A stretch of DNA of 46,539 nt from an uncultured Methylococcaceae bacterium (GCA_903944165.1 CAJAQT010000225.1:1-46539); one strand, 5' to 3'. Positions 18,707-27,324 are shown, numbered from the stretch's first letter. A program made the numbers and translations. The notes: generated by a model from the letters alone, not told the origin.

Positions 18707-19210
18707 ATGAGCAACTGGACTTTTCATGGCGAGCCACTCCAGAGCATAGGTAACTTACCTGAGGTAGGCGCGTTAGTGCCTGATTTTGTCTTGGCAGATA
18801 AGTCTTTACATGATGTTTCTTTACAGACCTTTGCAGGTAAAAAGAAAGTCTTGGTTATTGTGCCAAGCTTAGATGCACCGGTGTGTGCAGCATCAGCGCG
18901 ACAGTTTGATCATCGTGCTGGACGATTACCTGATGTTGCAGTATTGCTTATTTCGGCAGATTTACCTTTTGCGCAATGTCGATTTTGCGAAACAGAAAAG
19001 TTAACTCATATCATTGCGTTATCTTGTTTTCGTTCAGAATTTTCTTATGCTTACGGTGTTAAATTAAATGATGGTGTATTGCGTGGGTTAACTGCGCGTG
19101 CAGTGCTTGTTATTAACGAAAATAACCAATTAATCTATGCGGAATGGGTGCATGAATTAACTCATGAACCCAATTATCAGGCAGCCTTTGAGGCAATCGG
19201 TGCGGGTTGA
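18707..19210 (+). CDS. tpx: Thiol peroxidase (Tpx family) with altered active site
   Basis: 167 residues, standard Tpx length. Family segments are clear: FVLADKSLHDVSL, ISADLPFAQCRFC and LRGLTARAVLVI. The family reduces hydroperoxides using a peroxidatic cysteine (here C60) and a resolving cysteine (here C94), with thioredoxin as electron donor. The usual active site reads D-T-x-V-C; here it is PSLDAPVC, so the conserved threonine that activates the peroxide is alanine 57. In addition residue 91 is cysteine where E. coli has serine, giving a C-R-F-C motif. The arginine (TARAV) is kept. It follows der by two bases. Peroxidase activity may be lowered, or the role may have shifted toward redox sensing. 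Confidence 0.88.
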   Translation: MSNWTFHGEPLQSIGNLPEVGALVPDFVLADKSLHDVSLQTFAGKKKVLVIVPSLDAPVCAASARQFDHRAGRLPDVAVLLISADLPFAQCRFCETEKLTHIIALSCFRSEFSYAYGVKLNDGVLRGLTARAVLVINENNQLIYAEWVHELTHEPNYQAAFEAIGAG

Positions 19211-19220
19211 ATTGTAGGCA

Positions 19221-19508
19221 TTACACCACAATCACCATAAGCGCAAAAACAAATAACAGAATGGTTAGCAGTGTTAATTTTGCCTGTGTCGTTAAGGCAT
19301 TAAAAAAATATCGCCATTCTTCTTGGAATGCATGCTTTTTGTTGCGAGCGTGCATAATGCGTTGCGCCCGTGCATGCCACGTATTAAAGGCTTCTTCGGC
19401 AGCGATGTGCTCAATGGATTCAATAATTTTAGAATAATACTGCCCACATTCTGGACAGCGTGCTTCTTGAAGAGGGTTTTGATGACCACAAAACTGACAT
19501 TTTTTCAT
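19221..19508 (-). CDS. Small zinc-ribbon protein with C-terminal membrane anchor
   Basis: 95 residues. The N-terminus has two CxxC pairs, CQFCGHQN and CPECGQYY, forming a zinc ribbon of the kind found in many short bacterial proteins. A charged helical middle (residues about 27-70) is followed by a single hydrophobic helix at the extreme C-terminus (LTLLTILLFVFALMVIVV), making it tail-anchored with the ribbon in the cytoplasm. A gagga ribosome site lies eight bases before the ATG. It is convergent with tpx, 10 bases away. I do not recognise a function. Confidence 0.7.
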   Translation of the reverse strand: MKKCQFCGHQNPLQEARCPECGQYYSKIIESIEHIAAEEAFNTWHARAQRIMHARNKKHAFQEEWRYFFNALTTQAKLTLLTILLFVFALMVIVV

Positions 19509-19739
19509 GTGTATCCTCGTGTAGACGTTAAAAAAGGAGTGTAATTATAATTGGATTAAGTGGTGACGTTTGCTTGAGAAGAAGGCCTCGCATAAAACCG
19601 CAGCATTGTGCAGATCACTCTACACACACTACAATCCCTGCGTGACGGTATCATGTGTATTTTTTAGAAAAATACCACGGGTATTGAAAATATATTGCTG
19701 GATTATGCGTTATTTTATTCATTTATTTTGGAAATAGTT

Positions 19740-20414
19740 ATGTCTACTGAGCTTACTTATATCAGTGCGTTGCCAACGTCAATGCATCAATATTCTATAA
19801 TATGGCTGCATGGCTTGGGTGCAGATGGTCATGATTTTGAAGGTATTGTGCCTGATTTACACTTCTCTTGCGTAGATCAAACACATTTTATTTTTCCTCA
19901 TGCGCATGAGCAGGCGGTTTCTATTAATGGTGGTTCAGTCATGCCTGCTTGGTATGATATTTTGGGCTTAGAAACAGACAGTCCCGTTGATTTTCAAGGC
20001 ATCAATAAATCATCGCTGTTAATTGAGCAGCTTATTCAACAGGAGTTAGATAAAGGTATCGCCGCAGAACATATTGTGCTCGCTGGTTTTTCTCAAGGGG
20101 GCGTTATGGCCTTGTACACAGGCTTAAGATATCCCAAGCCATTAGGTGGAATTATTGCCTTATCAGCGTATTTGCCGGGCGTGGAAAACTTAAAAAACGA
20201 AGGCACCGCAGCCAATGCAGCGACGCCTATTTTTATGGGGCACGGTATTCTCGATGGTGTCGTTGCTATTGAATGGGCTAAAGCCGTGTATGACAGCTTA
20301 GATGACTTGGGATATACAGTAAGCTGGCATGATTATTTAATTGAACATTCCGTATCGATGGAAGAAATTCACCATATTGCGCATTTTTTAGACTCACTTT
20401 GGGTGACTGAATAG
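19740..20414 (+). CDS. Carboxylesterase/phospholipase of the alpha/beta-hydrolase fold
   Basis: 224 residues from the ATG at 19740; the frame extends upstream to a TTG but family proteins start near this ATG. The fold's signatures are IIWLHGLGADGHDFEGIVPDL (oxyanion region, shortened here to LHGLGADG), the nucleophile elbow GFSQGG with serine 118, aspartate 172 in ILDGVV, and histidine 203 in IEHSVSMEEI. Family members hydrolyse short acyl esters and lysophospholipids or deacylate thioester-modified proteins. No operon partner; an AT-rich hairpin follows the convergent nth gene downstream. Confidence 0.88.
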   Translation: MSTELTYISALPTSMHQYSIIWLHGLGADGHDFEGIVPDLHFSCVDQTHFIFPHAHEQAVSINGGSVMPAWYDILGLETDSPVDFQGINKSSLLIEQLIQQELDKGIAAEHIVLAGFSQGGVMALYTGLRYPKPLGGIIALSAYLPGVENLKNEGTAANAATPIFMGHGILDGVVAIEWAKAVYDSLDDLGYTVSWHDYLIEHSVSMEEIHHIAHFLDSLWVTE

Positions 20415-20609
20415 TTCGTGACTGGCTAGCAATATTTCAATAACGATATAACCAAAGACAGCTTCTACACAACAAAAAAATAAGGGTGTGGAAGTGATGT
20501 TGATTTAGCCCATTTTTAAGCACTGAAGCCGATTGTCAAGATTCAATTTAACGTGGCGTATTGCTAGGCTGTTAGGTGCAGAGTTTATGCACTTTATTAT
20601 ATGAATTGA

Positions 20610-20630
20610 ACTAAAAAGACTTTTTTTAGT
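20610..20630. terminator. AT-rich bidirectional hairpin between the esterase and nth
   Basis: actaaaaa (20610-20617) pairs with tttttagt (20623-20630) around a five-base loop. It lies directly after the nth stop on the minus strand and downstream of the esterase on the plus strand. The stem is weak because it is nearly all A-T. Confidence 0.35.
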
Positions 20631-20632
20631 CA

Positions 20633-21268
20633 CTATGGCAGTAATTTATCAGGATACTCACACCAGTCTTTAATAATGCACTGTCTGCATTTGGGCGTGC
20701 GCGCTAAACAGGTATAACGACCATGCAAAATTAATAAATGATGAGCATCTTTTTTATAGCGTGTTGGCGTTGTTTTATCCAATAACTTTTCTACTGCCAA
20801 TACCTGTTTTCCTACCGCTAATTTAGTGCGATTGGCCACTCTAAAAATATGTGTATCTACCGCGATTGTTGGGTAACCAAAGGCGGTATTTAACAGCACA
20901 TTTGCTGTTTTTCTACCTACACCTGGTAAGGCTTCCAAGGCTGCTCGGGTGTTTGGCACTTCGCCTTGATGTAAAGCAAGTAATTGTTGACATAATAAAT
21001 GGATGTTTTTAGCTTTTGTGTTGTATAGACCAATCGTTTTAATCTGCTCTTTTAAGGTTTCTAAACTTAATAGCACCATTGCTTGCGGGGTGTTGGCGAG
21101 AGCAAATAACGAGAGGGTCGCTTTATTGACGCTTTTATCCGTTGCTTGCGCAGAAAGTACTACGGCAATTAATAATTCAAAAACAGAGGTATAACGTAGT
21201 TCTGTGGTTGGATCTGGATGTGCTTCAGCAAGCGTAGCAAAAATTTCTATACGCTTTTTTTGATTCAT
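20633..21268 (-). CDS. nth: Endonuclease III
   Basis: 211 residues, the same length as E. coli Nth and with the same residue numbers for key positions. The helix-hairpin-helix LPGVGRKTANV carries catalytic lysine 120, and VDTH carries aspartate 138. The 4Fe-4S cluster cysteines are 187, 194, 197 and 203 (CLARTPKCRQCIIKDWC). It removes oxidised pyrimidines and nicks the abasic site in base-excision repair. It is the last gene of the long minus-strand run, 61 bases after the methanopterin gene. Confidence 0.97.
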   Translation of the reverse strand: MNQKKRIEIFATLAEAHPDPTTELRYTSVFELLIAVVLSAQATDKSVNKATLSLFALANTPQAMVLLSLETLKEQIKTIGLYNTKAKNIHLLCQQLLALHQGEVPNTRAALEALPGVGRKTANVLLNTAFGYPTIAVDTHIFRVANRTKLAVGKQVLAVEKLLDKTTPTRYKKDAHHLLILHGRYTCLARTPKCRQCIIKDWCEYPDKLLP

Positions 21269-21329
21269 GTTAAGTAACCGTGGCGTTGCATAGGTTGTAG
21301 GGTAGCGTTGTCATGGAGAGCATTATTGA

Positions 21330-22325
21330 TTAGCGAAAGCTAATTGCGCCACCACTATTTCTTGCGGTTGCGACTAGGTAACGTAGTTGTTCGCTATGAA
21401 TCAATGGTTGTTTTGCCAAATATTTAGGTAGTTCAGTGACTAATTCTTCTGCTCTCTGTTGACCTTGAACCAGACAAAAGCCCGTTGGTCCCCATGAGGT
21501 TTGACCAATAGCGACTGCGCCTTGAGTGCTTAACCAGTGCATTGCCAATGCGACTTCTTTGCTGGTAAACACGCCCCCTTGTGCGGCCGCAAAATGTCCG
21601 CCTACTGAATTTTGTAATTGCGTAATAACATCACCAAAGTCAGCAAGATTTTGTTCTGCTAGAGCAGGTAAGCCTTGCATTAACAGTAAATAGCACAAGC
21701 GTGCGGCCTCTTGTTGAGGGAATGCAGGCAGTTGTTTAAAGGCTTCAATTTCTTGTAAACCATGTAAACCTTGACCACGTTGATCAAATACTAAAATAAA
21801 ATACCAATCAGCTGGGATGGGCATATGTACCAATAAGGGTGGCGTAATGGTTTTTTCACCTCGTCCACCGTCCACAACAAGGCCGCCTTGTTCAAAAATA
21901 CCAATGCCGATACCAGAGCGCAAGCCGCGTTCAGTAATGGCAGCAATATCGCGCACAGTTAAGCCTAAATCGTAAATAGCATTCAAGGCAGAGCCTATAG
22001 CTAGGGACATTTGTGTTCCAGAACCCAGCCCAACATGCTCGGGAATGGCTTGTTCGATGGTGATATCAAGTTGGTCTGAAACGTCTAGCGCGGTGCATAA
22101 TTGCTGTAAACACTGTCTTGCGCGATCAGTAGAAGGGCCGCGAATCGTGCATGCTGTTGCCGGTGAAACAAGGATTTGCGTGCTGATTTCATTTAAAGCG
22201 ATACCAATACTGCCAAAATGACGACCTAATGAGCCACTTAAGTCAAAAAAACCCATGTGCAATCGCGCCGGTGCAATAATTGAAATTGTTGAATGTTGAG
22301 CGTTCAAATGCTTAATGTATGCCAA
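21330..22325 (-). CDS. Beta-ribofuranosylaminobenzene 5'-phosphate synthase (methanopterin biosynthesis)
   Basis: 331 residues, GHMP-kinase-like fold. PARLHMGFFDLSGSLGRHFG at the N-terminus and PEHVGLGSGTQMSLAIGSAL are the family's substrate-binding segments; the latter replaces the ATP loop of true GHMP kinases. The enzyme joins 4-hydroxybenzoate or p-aminobenzoate with phosphoribosyl pyrophosphate, the first committed step of (tetrahydro)methanopterin synthesis. In bacteria this cofactor serves formaldehyde oxidation, so the gene marks a methylotroph. In many methylotrophs it sits in a cluster of methanopterin genes; here it is alone, between the L,D-transpeptidase gene (69 bases upstream) and nth. 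Family assignment is firm; its expression unit is uncertain. Confidence 0.9.
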   Translation of the reverse strand: MAYIKHLNAQHSTISIIAPARLHMGFFDLSGSLGRHFGSIGIALNEISTQILVSPATACTIRGPSTDRARQCLQQLCTALDVSDQLDITIEQAIPEHVGLGSGTQMSLAIGSALNAIYDLGLTVRDIAAITERGLRSGIGIGIFEQGGLVVDGGRGEKTITPPLLVHMPIPADWYFILVFDQRGQGLHGLQEIEAFKQLPAFPQQEAARLCYLLLMQGLPALAEQNLADFGDVITQLQNSVGGHFAAAQGGVFTSKEVALAMHWLSTQGAVAIGQTSWGPTGFCLVQGQQRAEELVTELPKYLAKQPLIHSEQLRYLVATARNSGGAISFR

Positions 22326-22394
22326 AAGTAAAAAGGATTGCGTAAGAACATCGGTGCGGGTGATGACTTATGCGGCTGTTTTAATAACGCAGCG

Positions 22395-23657
22395 TTATTG
22401 ACCATGAAAATATCCGCCTGGCGAGCCTTCATGCTTGCTTGACACCGCTTTGGGTGTGGCTTTTTTTGCGGTGACTGCGGTGGTTTTTTTTACGGTGGCC
22501 GCCGCCGTGGTGATTTTTTTCTGCGTTGCCTTTTTTGTTTTGGTCTTTACTGAGGCTTTATCCCCTTTACTGGCGGCTTTATGTGTGCCATTGGCAAGGG
22601 CGTGGTTGGCTTTTTGTGCTTTAGTTTTAGGCTCTGTCGCTTTGGGTGGCGTTGGTGAAGCAAGCACGGGAAGAAAATTATTGGTCTCTTGGTCGATGGG
22701 TGGCAAGCGCTCATAAATAGGAGCAGGATCGCCATCTAATTTAGTTAAGGCATCATTTAATGATTTTTGATCAAACTCTGGCAAGGGTTCAGTTGACGTG
22801 TCAGAGGAACCAATAGCTTTTTTTATTAAGTTTAATGCCAGTGCATACCGTGCATCTTTTGACATTTCTTCTCCTTCTAAGTCTGGATGTGCTTCGATAT
22901 ATAACACATTATCCAGCCAGCCTACTTTAATCGGTTGTTTGACTATATAAACAGATGTGCCAACGTTAACGGTTTGATACAGTTCTTCGATATCTTCTGG
23001 ATACATGCGCACACAGCCATGGGTTATTTGCATGCCGATACCAAAAATTTTATCAATGTCGGTGCCATGAATACGGTATTCACCAGGCAAATTTAAATAC
23101 AGCGCATGAGCACCCAATGGATTATGTGGGCCGGGCGGTACGATTTCAGGCAAGGGGTCGCCGTTGGCAGCATGTTCACGACGAATCGATTCGGGTGGAT
23201 GCCACGCTGGATCTTTTACTTTTCTGCCTACAGTGGTTTTTCCTAGTGGCGTTTTCCAATCTTGTCGACCGACGCCATGAGCATAAGACATCACTACCCC
23301 AGGTTGATTTGCAGGGTAATAGTACATGCGGTATTCAGAAATATTAAGGGTAATGCCTTCGTGAGGTGTGTCGGGTAATATTCGTTTATTCGCTAAGCGA
23401 ATGACCTCGCCTTTTTTTATATGCCAGCGATCTACGTCAGCATTTAAACGTACAATTTCCATTTGCCCCAATAAAAAACGTCGTGCCACATCCAGTAGGG
23501 TTTCGTCTTGGTCAGCACGCGTTAACGGCACGTCATCTTCATATTGAGTGATGACATTATCACCTTTAATGGGGGGCAAATTATAGGCGGTGGCAAACGC
23601 ATCATGAACATGTGCACAGGACAAACAACTAAAAACAACAATTAAACAAATTTTCAT
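22395..23657 (-). CDS. L,D-transpeptidase (YkuD) with LysM-like segment and Lys/Ala/Thr-rich tail
   Basis: 420 residues with a signal peptide (cleavage near AFA, residue 22). Residues about 40-92 resemble the LysM-type wall-binding part of ErfK/YbiS proteins (DETLLDVARRFLLGQMEIVR). The YkuD domain follows at about 100-240, with EYRIHGTD and the catalytic motif ITHGCVRMYP, cysteine 215. It should form 3-3 peptidoglycan crosslinks or attach a lipoprotein to peptidoglycan in the periplasm. From about residue 335 to the end the sequence turns into a low-complexity tail of KKAT, TVKKT and TAKKAT units, strongly basic, which is not part of the usual enzyme. It starts 41 bases after the LTA-synthase-like gene and may share its transcript. 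Confidence 0.88.
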   Translation of the reverse strand: MKICLIVVFSCLSCAHVHDAFATAYNLPPIKGDNVITQYEDDVPLTRADQDETLLDVARRFLLGQMEIVRLNADVDRWHIKKGEVIRLANKRILPDTPHEGITLNISEYRMYYYPANQPGVVMSYAHGVGRQDWKTPLGKTTVGRKVKDPAWHPPESIRREHAANGDPLPEIVPPGPHNPLGAHALYLNLPGEYRIHGTDIDKIFGIGMQITHGCVRMYPEDIEELYQTVNVGTSVYIVKQPIKVGWLDNVLYIEAHPDLEGEEMSKDARYALALNLIKKAIGSSDTSTEPLPEFDQKSLNDALTKLDGDPAPIYERLPPIDQETNNFLPVLASPTPPKATEPKTKAQKANHALANGTHKAASKGDKASVKTKTKKATQKKITTAAATVKKTTAVTAKKATPKAVSSKHEGSPGGYFHGQ

Positions 23658-23697
23658 TACAATTTTCTCATGAAGAATAAACGAAACAACTCAGCCA

Positions 23698-25260
23698 TTA
23701 GTCGGGTATTGACGCCTTAAGTAGGGTCGTCGCTAATGTGCTTATATCTAAGGTTTGCTCGGTAACAGGAGTTAACAGAGTCTGCGGCGACCGTGTTGGC
23801 CAAATCAGGTAATCTGTTAAGCCATCTGGTTCGCTGAGTTGTTGATACACAGATTCCATAATGGGCACATGATCACCGTACCAACATAACAGCCCCGCAC
23901 GGGGATGCTCAGCTGTGTCGGCTAAGCTTTGCAAGCTTTCTTGCAGTAATTTAAGCATGGTATCGGCATTTTTTAAATGCCGTAAATAGACGCTTAAATC
24001 CTCTAAGCCTGTGTCAGTAGGTGCCGTATAAAATTCAGCCGCCTGCGCAGCGCTTATTTTTTCAAGATGCAACGGGCCATGATTTTCCATAGTAATAACA
24101 AAGATAAACCAGGGTGCGGGGGGGGGTTCATCGGGAGTTTTTGTATTTAATAGCGCAATAACTTTATCGGTGACGGCTAAATCACCAATGTATTGCCCGT
24201 CTTTTTGTTGTTCAGTAAATTCTTTAATATCAAAGAAGTGATCAAATCCAAAGCGCGGATAAACTTGATCCCGTAAATAAAAATGGCTGGGATAAGGATG
24301 AATGCAGGCTGTTCGATACCCCAAGTGTTTAAGATAAGACACCAGATTGGGTAGGCTTGTTTTCGCCAAACAACGGTAAGGGTTAAATTGATGAATACCT
24401 AATTGCTGTGGCGTTAAGCCCGTTAAAAAACCACATTCTGTCCGTACCGTATTGGCGCCCCACGCGGGTACGCGTAAACGTCCCTGTGCATAAGCGTGCT
24501 TCTTTAGAACATCGAAATGCGCTAAAACGTCGGAGTTAATTGCCGTGGATAAGCTTCTTGGATCAAAAAATGATTCACTTTGTACCACAACAATATTGGC
24601 GGCAACAGCAGGATTTTGAACTGTGGTGGGTGGGATAAATGCGGTGTTATGCACATTAATGTTGGTAAGGCGTTCGGCACTAAAATACGTCCAAAAAAAA
24701 CTAAATTGTCCTAATGCTATCAAGTCTGCTTCAGGAGCCAAGCAGATGGTAGGCAAATGCTGATTTGCCCAAAGTAGACCTAATAGCGTTAGTGGTAATA
24801 ATACGCCAAGCGTAGTCAGCCAAAGGCTCATGTCTAAGGCATTTTCCAGACGTAAGCCTAGCACTACCGCCGTAACAAAGCCTAGACTTACGGCGACGGT
24901 GCGCCCTAGCCCAAAAAACGGTAAATACAAGCGTGGATGTTTGATTGCATCAGTAAAATAATCAAAGTCCTGAACCAAAAAAGGTTCGCGCAAACTGCTG
25001 TATTTGGCATGATTAACCAGCACAATTAAGTAATGAAATGCCCATAAAATAAACACTGCAAACCACGGCCGACGCACGATTAATAACACCAAAGCAAACA
25101 TTAGCAACCATGTGTAAACATGTAAGTGCAGAGTTATTCGTGGTCTTTTATAGCAAGCGATGGGGACAGGTTTAAGGTTAAGCTCCATTAAAAAAGATCC
25201 TATCAGCCCCACCATTAATGGTGTCAGAAGTAGCCATAATGCGTTCATTTCAACCACCAT
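23698..25260 (-). CDS. LTA-synthase-like membrane phosphotransferase (sulfatase fold; RkpI/WcbQ position)
   Basis: 520 residues. The first 165 residues hold about five membrane helices (LLLTPLMVGLIGSFL, LLMFALVLLIV and others). The periplasmic alkaline-phosphatase/sulfatase-type domain starts near residue 220, with metal ligand glutamate 229 in VVVQSESFFD, a candidate nucleophile threonine in WGANTVRTECG (271 or 274), ENHGPLH at 392 and D463-H464 in YGDHVPIMES. Relatives move phosphoglycerol or phosphoethanolamine from phospholipids onto glycans or lipids. The ATG at 25260 overlaps the end of the dehydrogenase gene by 11 bases; an ATG at 25248 is an alternative. Its place after the PKS, oxoamine synthase, KpsS-like and dehydrogenase genes suggests it modifies the product or the polymer attached to it. 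Confidence 0.82.
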   Translation of the reverse strand: MVVEMNALWLLLTPLMVGLIGSFLMELNLKPVPIACYKRPRITLHLHVYTWLLMFALVLLIVRRPWFAVFILWAFHYLIVLVNHAKYSSLREPFLVQDFDYFTDAIKHPRLYLPFFGLGRTVAVSLGFVTAVVLGLRLENALDMSLWLTTLGVLLPLTLLGLLWANQHLPTICLAPEADLIALGQFSFFWTYFSAERLTNINVHNTAFIPPTTVQNPAVAANIVVVQSESFFDPRSLSTAINSDVLAHFDVLKKHAYAQGRLRVPAWGANTVRTECGFLTGLTPQQLGIHQFNPYRCLAKTSLPNLVSYLKHLGYRTACIHPYPSHFYLRDQVYPRFGFDHFFDIKEFTEQQKDGQYIGDLAVTDKVIALLNTKTPDEPPPAPWFIFVITMENHGPLHLEKISAAQAAEFYTAPTDTGLEDLSVYLRHLKNADTMLKLLQESLQSLADTAEHPRAGLLCWYGDHVPIMESVYQQLSEPDGLTDYLIWPTRSPQTLLTPVTEQTLDISTLATTLLKASIPD

Positions 25261-26023
25261 AATGTAATGTTTTTAAAATAAGCTGTGACCAACTTGCTGG
25301 CAAAACCATTAACCACCATGTCCCTAGCGTTAGGGGAAATGGAAATGTAATTCTGGCATGATTTTTTGCTAAACCCTGTGCGATTCTTTGCGCAGCAGTG
25401 TCAGCAGAGATCATGAAGGGCTTTGGCCCTGGCATGGCTGCTGCCATAGACGAGTCAATATAACCGGGCATCACCACATTAATTTGTATACCATCCTCGG
25501 CCAACCAGCCCCGCATTGCTTCACCATACACTTTAATAGCGGCCTTGCTTGCGCAATAACTTGGGGTGACGGGTAGACCATAATATGCGGCTAAGGAGCT
25601 GATTAAGGCCAATTGCCCCTGGCCACGCGCACGAAACAAAGGCACGAGGGCATTTACCAGCGCAAACGTTGCTTTAATGTTGACATCGAGTAACGCGTCT
25701 ATCTCAGCCCATTGTTCGCCGCGCTGAGCTGTACCATGATTAATATTCATGCCAGCATTAGCAATGACTAAGTCGGGAATATTTAGGGATAAGCTATGGT
25801 TAACCCAGTGCTGTAATGCAGCAATATCGGTTAACTCTAAAATAACCACGGTGACTTTTGCCTCGCGTAAACGACAGCGAGTTGCCAAGTCTTCTAGCTT
25901 GTCTTGCTGCCGTCCTTGTAATAACAAATGAATATCGGGCGCGGCATAATATAAAGCAAGTGCTTGACCTAACTCACCACTTGCACCAGTAATTAAGATT
26001 GTTTGGGGGGGCGGGAGGCTCAT
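25250..26023 (-). CDS. Short-chain dehydrogenase/reductase (RkpH/WcbP-like)
   Basis: 257 residues, classical SDR. The cofactor motif ITGASGELGQA is at 11-21, NAG at 89-91, and the catalytic set is serine 142/143 (ALISSLAAYYG), tyrosine 156 and lysine 160 (YCASK). A C-terminal hydrophobic segment (FPLTLGTWWLMVLPASWSQ) could associate with the membrane, as in 3-ketosphinganine reductase relatives. By position I infer that it reduces the 3-ketone made by the oxoamine synthase to an alcohol; a polysaccharide-sugar substrate is the alternative. Its ATG overlaps the KpsS-like gene's stop (ATGA) and its stop overlaps the next gene's start, a tightly coupled operon. Confidence 0.85.
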   Translation of the reverse strand: MSLPPPQTILITGASGELGQALALYYAAPDIHLLLQGRQQDKLEDLATRCRLREAKVTVVILELTDIAALQHWVNHSLSLNIPDLVIANAGMNINHGTAQRGEQWAEIDALLDVNIKATFALVNALVPLFRARGQGQLALISSLAAYYGLPVTPSYCASKAAIKVYGEAMRGWLAEDGIQINVVMPGYIDSSMAAAMPGPKPFMISADTAAQRIAQGLAKNHARITFPFPLTLGTWWLMVLPASWSQLILKTLHYGG

Positions 26024-27252
26024 AATAAAAGCTCTAATGGCGAGCGATCGATCGCAAAAAAACGTTCTGAATGCTTAATAGCTAAGCGAATGCCCGCGTG
26101 ACAATAAAAGCCACCATTAATTTGGGTGGTATGAATAATGGTTTTACTGTACAGCTTAAACAATAAGGCGTCAGGTGGTTCAGCATGCGGCCAGAAATCG
26201 TCTAATTTTCCTTGAAAAGTAAGCCCTGGTAAATTATAGATAGGATCAGCCAGAGTAATCGTAGGGCAGTGATAGCTTAAGGCTAAGCCGCCTACGGTAC
26301 TGTTTACCGTCACGGTGCCAGTAGCCTTTGCTAAGAGTTGCTGTAAATCAGCCACCTGCAAATACAGAACACGCTCAGTAATGGCATAACGTAAGGCTAA
26401 GTGCTTAATTACTTTGTCGTAATTAATTAAGCCTGCATCCAGTGGATGAATTTTTATCACCAGCCAAGAATGCGTTGCCGCATGACAACTAAAAGAAGCC
26501 ATCACCTCTTCAAGCACCTCAATCATGCTGCTGTACGAAGAATGTTGAGTGATTTGAGTGTCGCTGCTTAATTGTAGTGGTAAAAAATAAAAGCTGGTTT
26601 TATTACGGATTAATTCAGTTAAGCGCACATTGTCGTGTTTTTTTATCAAGGCATTTATTGCAAAGCGTTGAAGATAGCCTGCATATTCAAGCATCGCAGG
26701 AACTGGCGCGTGGCTTCGGTAATCTCTAAAAAACAAGGGATTGCTTAAGTTAGCGACATTATACAGAACGTCATGGGTGGCGCGGACACTAAAGGGGGAT
26801 TGAAAAGCATGCGGTGGCTCAAGTTCGGGTAACGCTGTGCCCACGTCTTTGTACCACTGAGCATCTTTAGGGAGACGTGAATGACTATTAACGCCTTCGC
26901 GTTCTAAGGTAATCCAAAACGGTCGAAAATAGCCTTCTTCAAAGACATAATTTCGAATACCCAGCTGTTGTCCGTGTGTTATTGCAGGCTGATGCACGGG
27001 GCGGCAATCACCAAATAAAACTTGATCGGTAATACCTAGGGTAAGCCAGAGATGTTCAAGAAATGCAGGTAATTCTGCTAGGCGTGCACGATACTGAAAT
27101 CCTTGGCTTGAGCGCCAATAAAGGTAGTCACCACTGGTGAAGTTTACTTTAAAAACACGGTGTCCTAGCGCACGTAAATGGCTTGCTAATTCTGCAAAAA
27201 AAGGTGAACAAGGCCCTTGTAAGAACAAAAAAACACGTGTTTTAGTTGTCAA
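26020..27252 (-). CDS. KpsS/LipB-like capsular polysaccharide biosynthesis protein (RkpJ/WcbO position)
   Basis: 410 residues. The start FLFLQGPCSPFFAELASHLRALGHRVFKVNF and the segments NYVFEEGYFRPFWITLEREGVN and VNSTVGGLALSYHCPTITL (both quoted in part) are typical of the KpsS/LipB capsule proteins. In KpsS these build the poly-Kdo linker on lipid so that group 2 capsule can be exported; the serine-threonine-glycine stretch is in the donor-binding Rossmann domain. No KpsC, transporter (KpsMT) or polymer glycosyltransferase is in the window, so the polymer must be encoded elsewhere. It follows the oxoamine synthase after 72 bases and overlaps the SDR gene by four bases. Confidence 0.82.
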   Translation of the reverse strand: MTTKTRVFLFLQGPCSPFFAELASHLRALGHRVFKVNFTSGDYLYWRSSQGFQYRARLAELPAFLEHLWLTLGITDQVLFGDCRPVHQPAITHGQQLGIRNYVFEEGYFRPFWITLEREGVNSHSRLPKDAQWYKDVGTALPELEPPHAFQSPFSVRATHDVLYNVANLSNPLFFRDYRSHAPVPAMLEYAGYLQRFAINALIKKHDNVRLTELIRNKTSFYFLPLQLSSDTQITQHSSYSSMIEVLEEVMASFSCHAATHSWLVIKIHPLDAGLINYDKVIKHLALRYAITERVLYLQVADLQQLLAKATGTVTVNSTVGGLALSYHCPTITLADPIYNLPGLTFQGKLDDFWPHAEPPDALLFKLYSKTIIHTTQINGGFYCHAGIRLAIKHSERFFAIDRSPLELLL

Positions 27253-27324
27253 AAAAGACTCCTAATACAGAGAGAATTAAACATGATCATCATAGAACAA
27301 ATCAAGAAAGTATACGGATTGTTG

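Noticed and set aside
22413-22655. Possible frameshift or contamination because of the Lys/Ala-rich tail of the transpeptidase
   Set aside because: The frame is continuous with the enzyme domain and ends in a normal stop; repeats are of varied codons, so it reads as a real tail.
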